A stretch of 64,000 bases of DNA from contig JAGNLW010000003.1 of NCBI GenBank assembly GCA_017999365.1, positions 124,001 through 188,000 on the forward strand. Direction: 5' to 3'. Positions 1 to 6,733 of this stretch are shown here, in pieces. The number at the start of each line of letters is the position of its first letter. Within the stretch, counting starts at the first letter, position 1. Made by a program: the position numbers and the translations under genes. The notes beneath the pieces were generated by a model. That model did not search any database. It was not told where the DNA came from and saw only the letters and a list, made by a program, of their open reading frames with translations. The stretch is from Candidatus Aminicenantota bacterium. GTDB lineage: Bacteria; Acidobacteriota; Aminicenantia; Aminicenantales; Saccharicenantaceae.

Positions 1-566
1 GCCGCGACCTCGAGAACGAGGTCAAGGACCTGAAGGTCCAGATCGGCAAGTACAAGCGCCAGCTCAACGAGGTCAAGACCAACAAGGAATACACCTCGCT
101 CCTCCACGAGATCGAGGAGACCCAGCGCAAGGTCGACACCCTCGAGGAGGCCATCATCGCCGAGATGCTGGCCGCCGACGACGTCGAGGAGGAGATCAAG
201 GCCGCCCTCCACCGGCAGTCCCAGGAGGAGGACGTCCTCAAGAAGGAGAAGCTCGTCCTCGACGGCAAGCTCAAGGAGACCGAGGCCAAGCACGCCGCCC
301 TGGCCAAGGAGCGGGAGGCCCTCCTGCCCCGCGTCCCCCGCGAGCAGCTCAAGCTCTACGAAGCCATCGCTTCGAAGAAGGGCGGGGCCGCCCTGTCCCC
401 CGTCACGGGCGACTTCTGCGCCATGTGCCACATGCGGGTCCGGCCGCAGATGCTGAACGAGATCCGGGACAAGACCGCGGTCATCCTGTGCGAAGCCTGC
501 GGCCGCATCCTCTATTGGACCGAGAAGCCCGAGCCGGTCAAGCCCGGGCCACCCGCCGCCGAATAG
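1..566 (+). CDS. C4-type zinc-ribbon coiled-coil protein (5' truncated)
   Basis: The gene enters the window already open (reading from base 3), so about 187 C-terminal residues are visible and the start lies outside. The first ~110 residues are charged and heptad-like, predicting a long coiled coil, with the NKEY...LLHEIEE stretch typical of this family. The C-terminus carries CAMC and, about 20 residues later, CEAC, a four-cysteine zinc ribbon. This architecture matches the zf-RING_7 / CT398-like family, often described as putative nucleic-acid or regulatory proteins; no enzymatic function is known. It ends 12 nt before the stop of the converging acyl-CoA synthetase gene. Family assignment is firm, molecular role unknown. 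Confidence 0.85.
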   Translation, partial: RDLENEVKDLKVQIGKYKRQLNEVKTNKEYTSLLHEIEETQRKVDTLEEAIIAEMLAADDVEEEIKAALHRQSQEEDVLKKEKLVLDGKLKETEAKHAALAKEREALLPRVPREQLKLYEAIASKKGGAALSPVTGDFCAMCHMRVRPQMLNEIRDKTAVILCEACGRILYWTEKPEPVKPGPPAAE

Positions 567-578
567 GCGCGGGGCGCC

Positions 579-2396
579 TCAGCCCCCGATCGTCCCGTCG
601 TCCCGCCCCTCCTCGCCGTCCTCCCGGTAGAGCGCGTCGATGGCGTCCCGGTACTCGCTCGTCACGTTGGCCCGGCGGACCTTGAGGGAGGGCGTGATCT
701 CGCCCCTCTCGATGTCGAAGTCGCGGTGCAGGACGGCGATCTTCTTGACCCGCTCGTAGGAGGCCAGCTGAGGCGTGGCCCGGTCGACCTCGGACTTGAG
801 GAAATCGACGACGCGCCGGTCCTTGCACAGCTCCTCGATCGTCCCGAACGGGATGCCCTGCGACTTGGCGTAGTCCCGGAGCTTGTCGAAGTCCGGCACG
901 ACGAGAGCGGCGATGAAGCGCTGGCGGTCGCCGAGGACCACGGCGTTGGTGATATAGGGGCTCGACTTGAGCAGGTTCTCGATGGGCTGGGGAGCGATGT
1001 TCTTGCCGCCGGAGGTGACCAGGAGGTCCTTCTTGCGGTCGGTGATGGCGAGAAAGCCGTCGGCGTCCAGCTGTCCGATGTCGCCCGTGTGGAACCAGCC
1101 GCCCTCCATGACCTCGCGGGTCTCGGCCTCCTTCTTGTAGTAGCCCTTCATGACGTTGGGCCCGCGGGCCAGGATCTCGCCGTCCTCGGCGATCTTGACC
1201 TCGACGCCGGGGATGACCTTGCCGACGGTGCCCAGGCGGGTGGCGCCGAAGGCGTTGATGGAGATGACGGGGGACGTCTCGGTCAGTCCGTAGCCCTCGA
1301 GAATGGTCAAGCCGAGGGCGTAGAAGAACTCGGCGATGTCCTTCGACAGGGGCGCCCCGCCCGAGACGAAGAGCCGGACCCGGCCGCCCGTCTTGGCGAT
1401 GACCTTGGAGAAGACGAGCTTGGCGGCGATCCGGCGCCGGAAGGCCAGGCCGCCGGGGACGGGCCGCCCGGCCAGCTCGATCGCGCTGGCGGCCTTGCCG
1501 ACCCCGAGGGCCCAGAAGAAGATCTTCCGCCGCAGGGACGGGCTGGCCAGGACCTGGTCCATGACCTTGGTGTAGATCTTCTCGAAGACGCGGGGCACGC
1601 TGACCATGATGTGGGGCCGGACCTCGAGGAGGTTCTGGGCCACGGCCTCGACGCTCTCGGCGAAGGCCACCGTCGAACCCTTGTAGAGATAGGTGAACAT
1701 GACCATGCGCTCGAGGACGTGGGACAGCGGCAGGAAGGACAAGGCCGTGTCCTCGGAGGAGATCTGGATGATCTCCGCGGACGTCCGGATATTGCTGACG
1801 AGGTTGTCATGGGTCAGGATGACGCCTTTCGGGACGCCTGTCGTACCCGAAGTATAGATGAGCGTGGCCTCGTCCTCCGGCCTGACCCGGGCCACCATCG
1901 CCTCGTAGAGGTCCGGCTCTTTCGCGGCCAGCTCGCGGCCCTTCTCCAGTACGGAGGCCAGGGTCAGGACGCCGGCCGGGGCCGTCTCGGCGAAGGTGAT
2001 GTAGTGCCGGACCTTGGACAGGACCGTCCGCAGGGGCTCGACCTTCTTCCAGTGATCGGCGTTGGAGACCACGACGATGGTGGCGTCCGAATCGTCGACG
2101 ATGTAGCGGATCTGCTCCGGCACCAGGGTCGTGTAGATCGGGACGGTCAGGCCGCCGGCGCAGAGCGTGGCCAAGTCGGTCATGGTCCAGGCCGGTCGGT
2201 TCTCGGACAGGAGACAGAGCTTCTGGCCCGGCTGGAAACCGAGCGCGCGCAGCCCGAGGGCGAGGTGTTCGACGTCCGCCCCGAATTCCGCCGTCGAAAT
2301 GGGCGTGTAGACGCCGTCCTTCTTGACGAGCATGAAATCGGGCTTGGGATAGGACTTGACGGAATGGACGATGAGCTCGGCCAAGGTGTTGACCAT
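579..2396 (-). CDS. Long-chain acyl-CoA synthetase (AMP-forming)
   Basis: 605 aa, normal length for the FadD15-like branch. It should activate a fatty acid with ATP to an acyl-adenylate and transfer it to CoA. Visible ANL-superfamily motifs: the P-loop YTSGTTGVPKG (about residues 181-191), the adenine-binding GYGLTETSP, the TGD aspartate motif and the hinge DRKKDL followed by GGKNIAP. The ATG at 2396 is preferred over an upstream TTG at 2453 because the family-like sequence starts at MVNTLAEL, a GAGAGGG ribosome site precedes it, and the TTG start would overlap the ABC gene. It lies 53 nt behind the ABC ATPase gene and may be the last gene of that operon, although its function does not obviously belong there. 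Confidence 0.9.
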   Translation of the reverse strand: MVNTLAELIVHSVKSYPKPDFMLVKKDGVYTPISTAEFGADVEHLALGLRALGFQPGQKLCLLSENRPAWTMTDLATLCAGGLTVPIYTTLVPEQIRYIVDDSDATIVVVSNADHWKKVEPLRTVLSKVRHYITFAETAPAGVLTLASVLEKGRELAAKEPDLYEAMVARVRPEDEATLIYTSGTTGVPKGVILTHDNLVSNIRTSAEIIQISSEDTALSFLPLSHVLERMVMFTYLYKGSTVAFAESVEAVAQNLLEVRPHIMVSVPRVFEKIYTKVMDQVLASPSLRRKIFFWALGVGKAASAIELAGRPVPGGLAFRRRIAAKLVFSKVIAKTGGRVRLFVSGGAPLSKDIAEFFYALGLTILEGYGLTETSPVISINAFGATRLGTVGKVIPGVEVKIAEDGEILARGPNVMKGYYKKEAETREVMEGGWFHTGDIGQLDADGFLAITDRKKDLLVTSGGKNIAPQPIENLLKSSPYITNAVVLGDRQRFIAALVVPDFDKLRDYAKSQGIPFGTIEELCKDRRVVDFLKSEVDRATPQLASYERVKKIAVLHRDFDIERGEITPSLKVRRANVTSEYRDAIDALYREDGEEGRDDGTIGG

Positions 2397-2449
2397 TTTC
2401 CCTCTCTTATCGAAAAGTGGCCCGATTGTAGTTTTCCCCCGGGGGACTG

Positions 2450-3145
2450 TCAAGCCGAGGGTATCCTCCCGTCCCGCAGCTCGACCGTCCGGTCGGCCAG
2501 GGCGGCCAGCCGGGGGTTGTGGGTGACCAGGACCTCCGTCAGCCCCTCCCGGGCGTTGAGGTCCTTGAGGAGGGCCCCGATCTCCTCGCTCCGGGCCGTG
2601 TCGAGGTTGCCGGTCGGCTCGTCGGCCAGGAGGATGGCCGGCCGGTTGACGAGGGCCCGGGCGATGGCCACGCGCTGCATCTCGCCGCCCGAGAGCTGGC
2701 CCGGCAGGTGGCGGGCCCGCTTGTCCAGGCCGAGACGGGCCAGCAGCGCCTCGACGTCAGCGCCGGCGCCGGGCTTGCGGTAGAAGGTCAAGGGCAGGAC
2801 GACGTTCTCGACCACCGTCAGGGTCGGGACGAGGTAGAACTTCTGGAAGACGTAGCCGAAGACCTCGCGGCGGACGCGGGTCAGCCGGGCCTCCGTGAGG
2901 CCCCGGCCGTCGGCGAAGACGGCCCGGCCGTCGAGGGACAGCCGGCCCGAGGTCGGGTTGTCGAGGCAGCCGAGGACGTTGACCAGGGTCGTCTTGCCGG
3001 ACCCGGACGGGCCGACGACCGACAGGAACTCGCCCCGGCCGACGGTCATCGAGATGCCGTCGACCGCGGCGACCTCCTCGGTGCCGCGGCGATAGACGCG
3101 GCGCAGGTCCTCGGCCTCAATGGCGAAGGGCGGCCGGGCGCTCAC
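2450..3145 (-). CDS. ABC transporter ATP-binding protein, LolD/MacB type
   Basis: 231 aa, a single cytoplasmic nucleotide-binding domain. Walker A GPSGSGKT is at residues 45-52, Q-loop Gln near 101, signature LSGGEMQ at 151-157, Walker B ILLADEP at 171-177, followed by the TGNLD signature typical of the LolD/FtsE/MacB group and a VTHNP switch histidine. The GTG start overlaps the stop of the permease gene as GTGA, so the two are translationally coupled. The partner is the FtsX-type permease immediately upstream. Such pairs are mechanotransmission systems working on periplasmic partners rather than classical importers. The substrate cannot be read from the ATPase. Confidence 0.93.
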   Translation of the reverse strand: MSARPPFAIEAEDLRRVYRRGTEEVAAVDGISMTVGRGEFLSVVGPSGSGKTTLVNVLGCLDNPTSGRLSLDGRAVFADGRGLTEARLTRVRREVFGYVFQKFYLVPTLTVVENVVLPLTFYRKPGAGADVEALLARLGLDKRARHLPGQLSGGEMQRVAIARALVNRPAILLADEPTGNLDTARSEEIGALLKDLNAREGLTEVLVTHNPRLAALADRTVELRDGRIPSA

Positions 3146-4338
3146 GACTGCTCCTCGCTGCGGATGGTATCGAGGGGCCTCATGCGGGCCGCCCGCCAGG
3201 ACGGGTAGACGCCGCTGGCCAGGCCGATGGCCGTGACCGCCCCCAGGGTCGTCAGGACCAGCCCGGCGTCGATGGCCACCAGGCCGCCGCTCGGCGCGTA
3301 CGGCAGGAGGCGCCGGACCAGGACGTCGGTCAGCCGGGCCGTCAGCAGGGCCAGGCCCGTGCCCAGGAGCCCGCCGGCGACGCAGAGCATGACCGTCTCG
3401 AGCCAGACCAGCTTGAACACGTCGCCGGCCAGGGCGCCCATGGACTTGAGGATGCCGATCTCCTGGCGCCTCTCCATGACCGACATGAGGACGGTGTTGA
3501 CGACGCCCATGACGGCGATGAGGATGGCGATGAGGGCGATCGAAAAGACCAGGACCCGGGCTGTCGAGACGAGCGTCATGATGGTCGTCTTGACCTGGCT
3601 CAGGCTGACGACCTGGACGTCGGGCAGCCGGTACATCTTGTCCTCGAAGGCCTTCATATCGGCGTCCTTGCGGACCTTGATGCCGATCGAGGTCAGCTGG
3701 CGGACGTCGAATGCCTGCTGGACGGTGCCCAGGGGCAGGAAGATGGTCCCGTCGTCCTGGGTCCCGGTCCGCTCGAGGACGCCGACGACCTTGACCTCGA
3801 TCTCCTTCTCGGGGATGAGGTAGAGGTCGCCGACCTCGCGCTGCTCGAGCTCGGCCACTTCGTAGCCGAAGACGGCCTCGAGGGCCTCGGGCTCGCGGAA
3901 CCAGCCCCCGGCCTTGAACGGCAGGGCGCTCTTGAGCTTGGGGAAGGTCGCCGGGTCGACGCCGAGGTAAGCGGCGAGGCCGCCCGTCTCGCCCTTGTTG
4001 GGGTCGAAGACGACCTGCATCAGCATGGGCGTCACACCCTCGACCTCGGGCTCGCCCGCGACCGCCGCGGCGATCGACGGGTCCATGTACTTGAGCCCCG
4101 TGCCGCCCTTGAGCATGAGCGTGGCCGCCTCGTAGGGGCAGCCCTTGGCCACGACCAGCATCTGGAAGCCGAGGTTGTCGATGTCCTTGTTGAGGGAGGC
4201 CTCGTAGCCGCGGTTGAAGCCGAACAAGCTGATCAGGACCCAGGCGGCCAGGGCCAGTCCGAGCAGGGTCAGGGCGCTCCGGGTCCGCTTGCGGAGGAGG
4301 CCCTTATAGGCGACGGCGAAGACGGAGACTTTGGTCAT
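3142..4338 (-). CDS. FtsX/MacB-type ABC permease
   Basis: 398 aa. An N-terminal transmembrane helix (about residues 18-40) is followed by a ~220-residue extracytoplasmic domain of MacB_PCD type and then three C-terminal helices (about 260-295, 310-340, 355-380) separated by the conserved MERRQEIGILKSMGA coupling segment. This is the MacB/LolCE topology. The extracytoplasmic domain contains a CPYEAATLMLKGG segment with a lone Cys. The gene is ATGA-coupled to the periplasmic protein gene upstream and GTGA-coupled to the ATPase gene downstream, so all three are probably one machine. Export of a periplasmic or lipid-linked substrate, or a metal or redox-related task, are both possible. Confidence 0.9.
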   Translation of the reverse strand: MTKVSVFAVAYKGLLRKRTRSALTLLGLALAAWVLISLFGFNRGYEASLNKDIDNLGFQMLVVAKGCPYEAATLMLKGGTGLKYMDPSIAAAVAGEPEVEGVTPMLMQVVFDPNKGETGGLAAYLGVDPATFPKLKSALPFKAGGWFREPEALEAVFGYEVAELEQREVGDLYLIPEKEIEVKVVGVLERTGTQDDGTIFLPLGTVQQAFDVRQLTSIGIKVRKDADMKAFEDKMYRLPDVQVVSLSQVKTTIMTLVSTARVLVFSIALIAILIAVMGVVNTVLMSVMERRQEIGILKSMGALAGDVFKLVWLETVMLCVAGGLLGTGLALLTARLTDVLVRRLLPYAPSGGLVAIDAGLVLTTLGAVTAIGLASGVYPSWRAARMRPLDTIRSEEQS

Positions 4339-5006
4339 GACGGTTGTCCTTTGAAGAACGGGAGATGGGCGTTGCCGAGGAGGAACTCGTCGACCAGGAC
4401 GAGGTTCTTCTTGACCGCCCTCAGGATGGCCCGGAAGTCCTTCTCGGACCCGGGATCGGGATTGGCGATGCGGGCCACGGGCCCCGGAGGGTCCTCGATC
4501 CCGCGAACGACGTCGTAGCGGTAGAACTGCTCGAGGCTCAGGCCCAGGAAGGGATCGCCGAAGGCCGGGTCCCGAAAAGCCTTGGCCGCCTTGGAGGTCA
4601 GCTTCTGGACATAGAAGCCGCGGATGACGCCGGCCGTGTCGAGGGCCAGGAAGACCTGCAGGCCGCCGTAGGTCCCTTTTTGATTGACGCCGTGGATGTA
4701 GCCGATGAGCTCGGCCCCTTTGTAGATCTCGTACATCGTGTAGGGGACGTCGGCGGTCTCGAAAAGCCCGGTGAAGCGGTCGCCCAGGCGGGCCTCGATG
4801 CGGCGCAGGAGGTCGTCGCCGCCCCTGCGGGAGATGGAGGCGTAGAGCGTCTTGTAGCCGGTCGACGCGGGGAAGAGCCGCTTGACGTCGCGGTCCGGGT
4901 CGTTGAGGTCGCAGCCGACGGCCGCGCGAAGGAGCGGCGCGAGGGCCGCGGCCAGGACGAGCGCCGCGGCCGCGGAGACGAGGGCCTTGCCGGTCTTGGC
5001 GGTCAT
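4335..5006 (-). CDS. Periplasmic FMN_bind-like protein of the ABC operon
   Basis: 223 aa with an N-terminal membrane anchor or signal (about residues 9-29, alanine-rich, ending ...LLRAAVGC). The middle (about 105-165), with YGGLQVFLALDTAG, IRGFYVQKL and FLGLSLEQF, resembles the FMN_bind fold seen in NqrC, RnfG and NosR periplasmic domains. The Ser-Gly-Ala-Thr segment that carries covalent FMN in those proteins is not present; the corresponding place reads NPDPGSEKDF. So either flavin is bound non-covalently or the fold is used for something else. The gene overlaps the permease gene by 4 nt and follows the beta-barrel gene by 13 nt. The family call is tentative and based on pattern similarity only. 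Confidence 0.55.
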   Translation of the reverse strand: MTAKTGKALVSAAAALVLAAALAPLLRAAVGCDLNDPDRDVKRLFPASTGYKTLYASISRRGGDDLLRRIEARLGDRFTGLFETADVPYTMYEIYKGAELIGYIHGVNQKGTYGGLQVFLALDTAGVIRGFYVQKLTSKAAKAFRDPAFGDPFLGLSLEQFYRYDVVRGIEDPPGPVARIANPDPGSEKDFRAILRAVKKNLVLVDEFLLGNAHLPFFKGQPS

Positions 5007-5019
5007 GTCGTCTTCCTTT

Positions 5020-6036
5020 CTAAAGCCCCTTGTAATAATAGAGCTGGACGGCGACCCGGGCCCCGCGGCGCGCGCCGTCGCGGAAGACCAGGAGGCGGGC
5101 AGAGAGGTCGGCGTTCAGGAGATAGGTCAGTCCCGCGCCGAGGTTCGTGTCCCATTCCCCGGCCCGACGCGTCACGGCCGGCTGGGCCTCGATCTTGAGC
5201 CGGCCCTCGTCGAGCAGGGCCAGGCCGGCGCGCCAGAAGAGCAGGAACTCGCCGGTCCCGTCCCGGTCGCCGACGAGGAGCTCGAGCCGGTGCTCCCAGT
5301 TCCTCCACAGGTAGGTCGCGTCGATGGCGGCGGCGGTCCAGGCGACCGGGTCGGCCGACATGAGGGCGTAGCCCATCGTCTCGAGGACGTTCCCCCGGGC
5401 CAGGGACAGCCCGACGCTGAAGTTGTCGCGCGCCGGGACGCCCTTGAACAGGCGGGCGGCCAGGAGATAGTTGCCGCGGAGGCGCAGGGCCATGCCGCTG
5501 CCGGCGGTGAGCGAGACGGCCACGCCGCCGGAGGCGAAGTCGCGCTCGATCCCGAGGCCCCAGTCCCGGTCGTAGCCGAAGCCCAGCATGGCCGGGGCCG
5601 GCAGCAGCAGGGCGTGGCTGTCGAGGACGGAGGACAGGCCGAGGGCCGGGCGGCTGTGCCCGGCCCAGACGTTGAAGGTCCGCGTCTTGAGGCGGAAGTA
5701 GGCGTTGTAGAGCTGGGGCTCGAGCGCCCGCCCGCTCCCCTCGTCGTAGGCCAGCCGGGCCTGGACCGCAAGCAGGCCGATGTCGCGCGTCCGGCCGGAG
5801 AACCTCTTGACGAGATCGAAACCGAGGCTGGGCTTCTGCATGACGTCGTCGGGCATGAGCGAGAAGAGCGCGATCTCCCGTGACGCCGTGTCATAGGCCG
5901 CGACGGCCTGAAGCTCCAGGTAAAGGAGCGTGCCCTGGGCCCGCAGGCCCCCCGCCAGGGACGCGAACAGGAGCAACCGGACGGCGAGGCGCCCGCCCCC
6001 GGTCACAATCCTCCCGGGACGGGCAGGGTCAGACAT
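5020..6036 (-). CDS. Putative outer-membrane beta-barrel protein
   Basis: 338 aa. A signal-like hydrophobic stretch (about residues 15-32, ending GGLRAQ) is followed by alternating hydrophobic/polar strands rich in Tyr, Trp, Gly and Arg, for example the stretches around NYLLAARLFKG and TYLWRNWEHRLELLVGD. The C-terminus ends with strand-like RVAVQLYYYKGL, which resembles an outer-membrane beta-barrel terminal strand. No named family recognised. It sits between the YtkA-like and FMN_bind-like genes (8-nt overlap with the former, 13 nt from the latter), so it is probably the outer-membrane component or a surface partner of this ABC operon. The alternative is a soluble periplasmic beta protein. 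Confidence 0.6.
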   Translation of the reverse strand: MSDPARPGRIVTGGGRLAVRLLLFASLAGGLRAQGTLLYLELQAVAAYDTASREIALFSLMPDDVMQKPSLGFDLVKRFSGRTRDIGLLAVQARLAYDEGSGRALEPQLYNAYFRLKTRTFNVWAGHSRPALGLSSVLDSHALLLPAPAMLGFGYDRDWGLGIERDFASGGVAVSLTAGSGMALRLRGNYLLAARLFKGVPARDNFSVGLSLARGNVLETMGYALMSADPVAWTAAAIDATYLWRNWEHRLELLVGDRDGTGEFLLFWRAGLALLDEGRLKIEAQPAVTRRAGEWDTNLGAGLTYLLNADLSARLLVFRDGARRGARVAVQLYYYKGL

Positions 6037-6502
6037 CGAAGGCGATGCGCCCCCGGAAGATGACGATGCCGTTGCGGGAGAAGGTCAGCAGGACCTCCCA
6101 GTCCCCGGGCATGACGATGCTCACGGGCATGAGGTAGTCGCCGGCCTTGTTGGTCTTGAAGGCGACCTCGCCCGAATCGTGGGCGCCGCGCATGGACGGC
6201 ATGTCGGAGCGGCCGGTGACGGCCAGGTCGGAAACGCGCTTCCCGTCCTTGTCGTAGAGCTTCACGATCAGGATGGCCGTGCCCATCTTGGGCGTCTTGT
6301 CGAACTCCCAGGTGAAGTAGTTGACCTCGCCGATCCAGCATTTCTTGCCGGACTTGGGCAGGTCCTGGAAGACGGGCTCCTGGCCCTGGGGCGTCAGGCC
6401 GGGCGAAGCGCAGCAGGACCCGGCCGGCTGGGCCCGGGCCGCTCCGGCGAAGAGGGCGAGCGCGGCCGCGGCGGCGAGGAATAATGCGGTCGTTCGTCTC
6501 AT
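6029..6502 (-). CDS. Secreted YtkA-like domain protein, first gene of the ABC operon
   Basis: 157 aa. Signal peptide residues 1-24 (cleavage after AGAARA) exposes a mature N-terminus with adjacent cysteines (GSCCASPG). The rest resembles a small Ig-like YtkA/FixH-type domain: TWEFDKTPKMGTAILIV, a D-K-D-G turn, SDMPSMRGAHDSGE and a closing GDWEVLL strand. YtkA-like domains occur in copper- and redox-related extracytoplasmic proteins, and Met/His/Cys residues here could bind metal; that is inference. ATG with AGGAGT ribosome site; the gene lies directly behind an unusually clear promoter with a palindrome over its -10. First of five co-directional, overlapping genes down to the LolD-type ATPase. 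Confidence 0.65.
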   Translation of the reverse strand: MRRTTALFLAAAAALALFAGAARAQPAGSCCASPGLTPQGQEPVFQDLPKSGKKCWIGEVNYFTWEFDKTPKMGTAILIVKLYDKDGKRVSDLAVTGRSDMPSMRGAHDSGEVAFKTNKAGDYLMPVSIVMPGDWEVLLTFSRNGIVIFRGRIAFDV

Positions 6503-6531
6503 GGCGGACTCCTTCCGGCCTTAAGGCCGAT

Positions 6532-6554
6532 ATTCCTATGTATTATATAGGAAT
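6532..6554. promoter_or_regulatory. Palindromic operator candidate over the -10 box
   Basis: Perfect inverted repeat ATTCCTAT (6532-6539) / ATAGGAAT (6547-6554) with a 7-bp spacer. It covers the -10 hexamer and transcription start region of the minus-strand operon promoter, where a dimeric repressor would block initiation. The regulator is not encoded next to it. Confidence 0.55.
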
Positions 6555-6571
6555 TGAGCCGGGAATGTCAT
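6542..6571 (-). promoter_or_regulatory. Sigma70-type promoter of the YtkA/ABC operon
   Basis: Read on the minus strand: -35 ATGACA (6566-6571), 18-bp spacer, perfect -10 TATAAT (6542-6547). Transcription would start near 6535, giving a leader of about 33 nt before the ATG at 6502. The surrounding AT-rich island stands out from the GC-rich background. Confidence 0.7.
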
Positions 6572-6733
6572 TATTTCCCGCCGCGGGTCAAGTTTCCTTA
6601 CGTTCCCGGCCCTCACGTCCCCGAGAAGCGGCCTGGCCCGAAAGTTGCTGTCGCAGGGGTAAGGGAGACTGCCGGCCCTAAACGAAGTCCCCGGCTCGAG
6701 CGTCTTCATCGATAGGACGAGAGGAGGCCCGCG

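Noticed and set aside
2397-2453. Upstream TTG start for the acyl-CoA synthetase
   Set aside because: It would overlap the ABC gene's stop and adds 19 residues without family similarity, whereas ATG 2396 has a ribosome site.
726-2783. Plus-strand open frame (685 codons) opposite the acyl-CoA synthetase
   Set aside because: No recognisable domain or ribosome site; opposite strand encodes a complete ANL enzyme.
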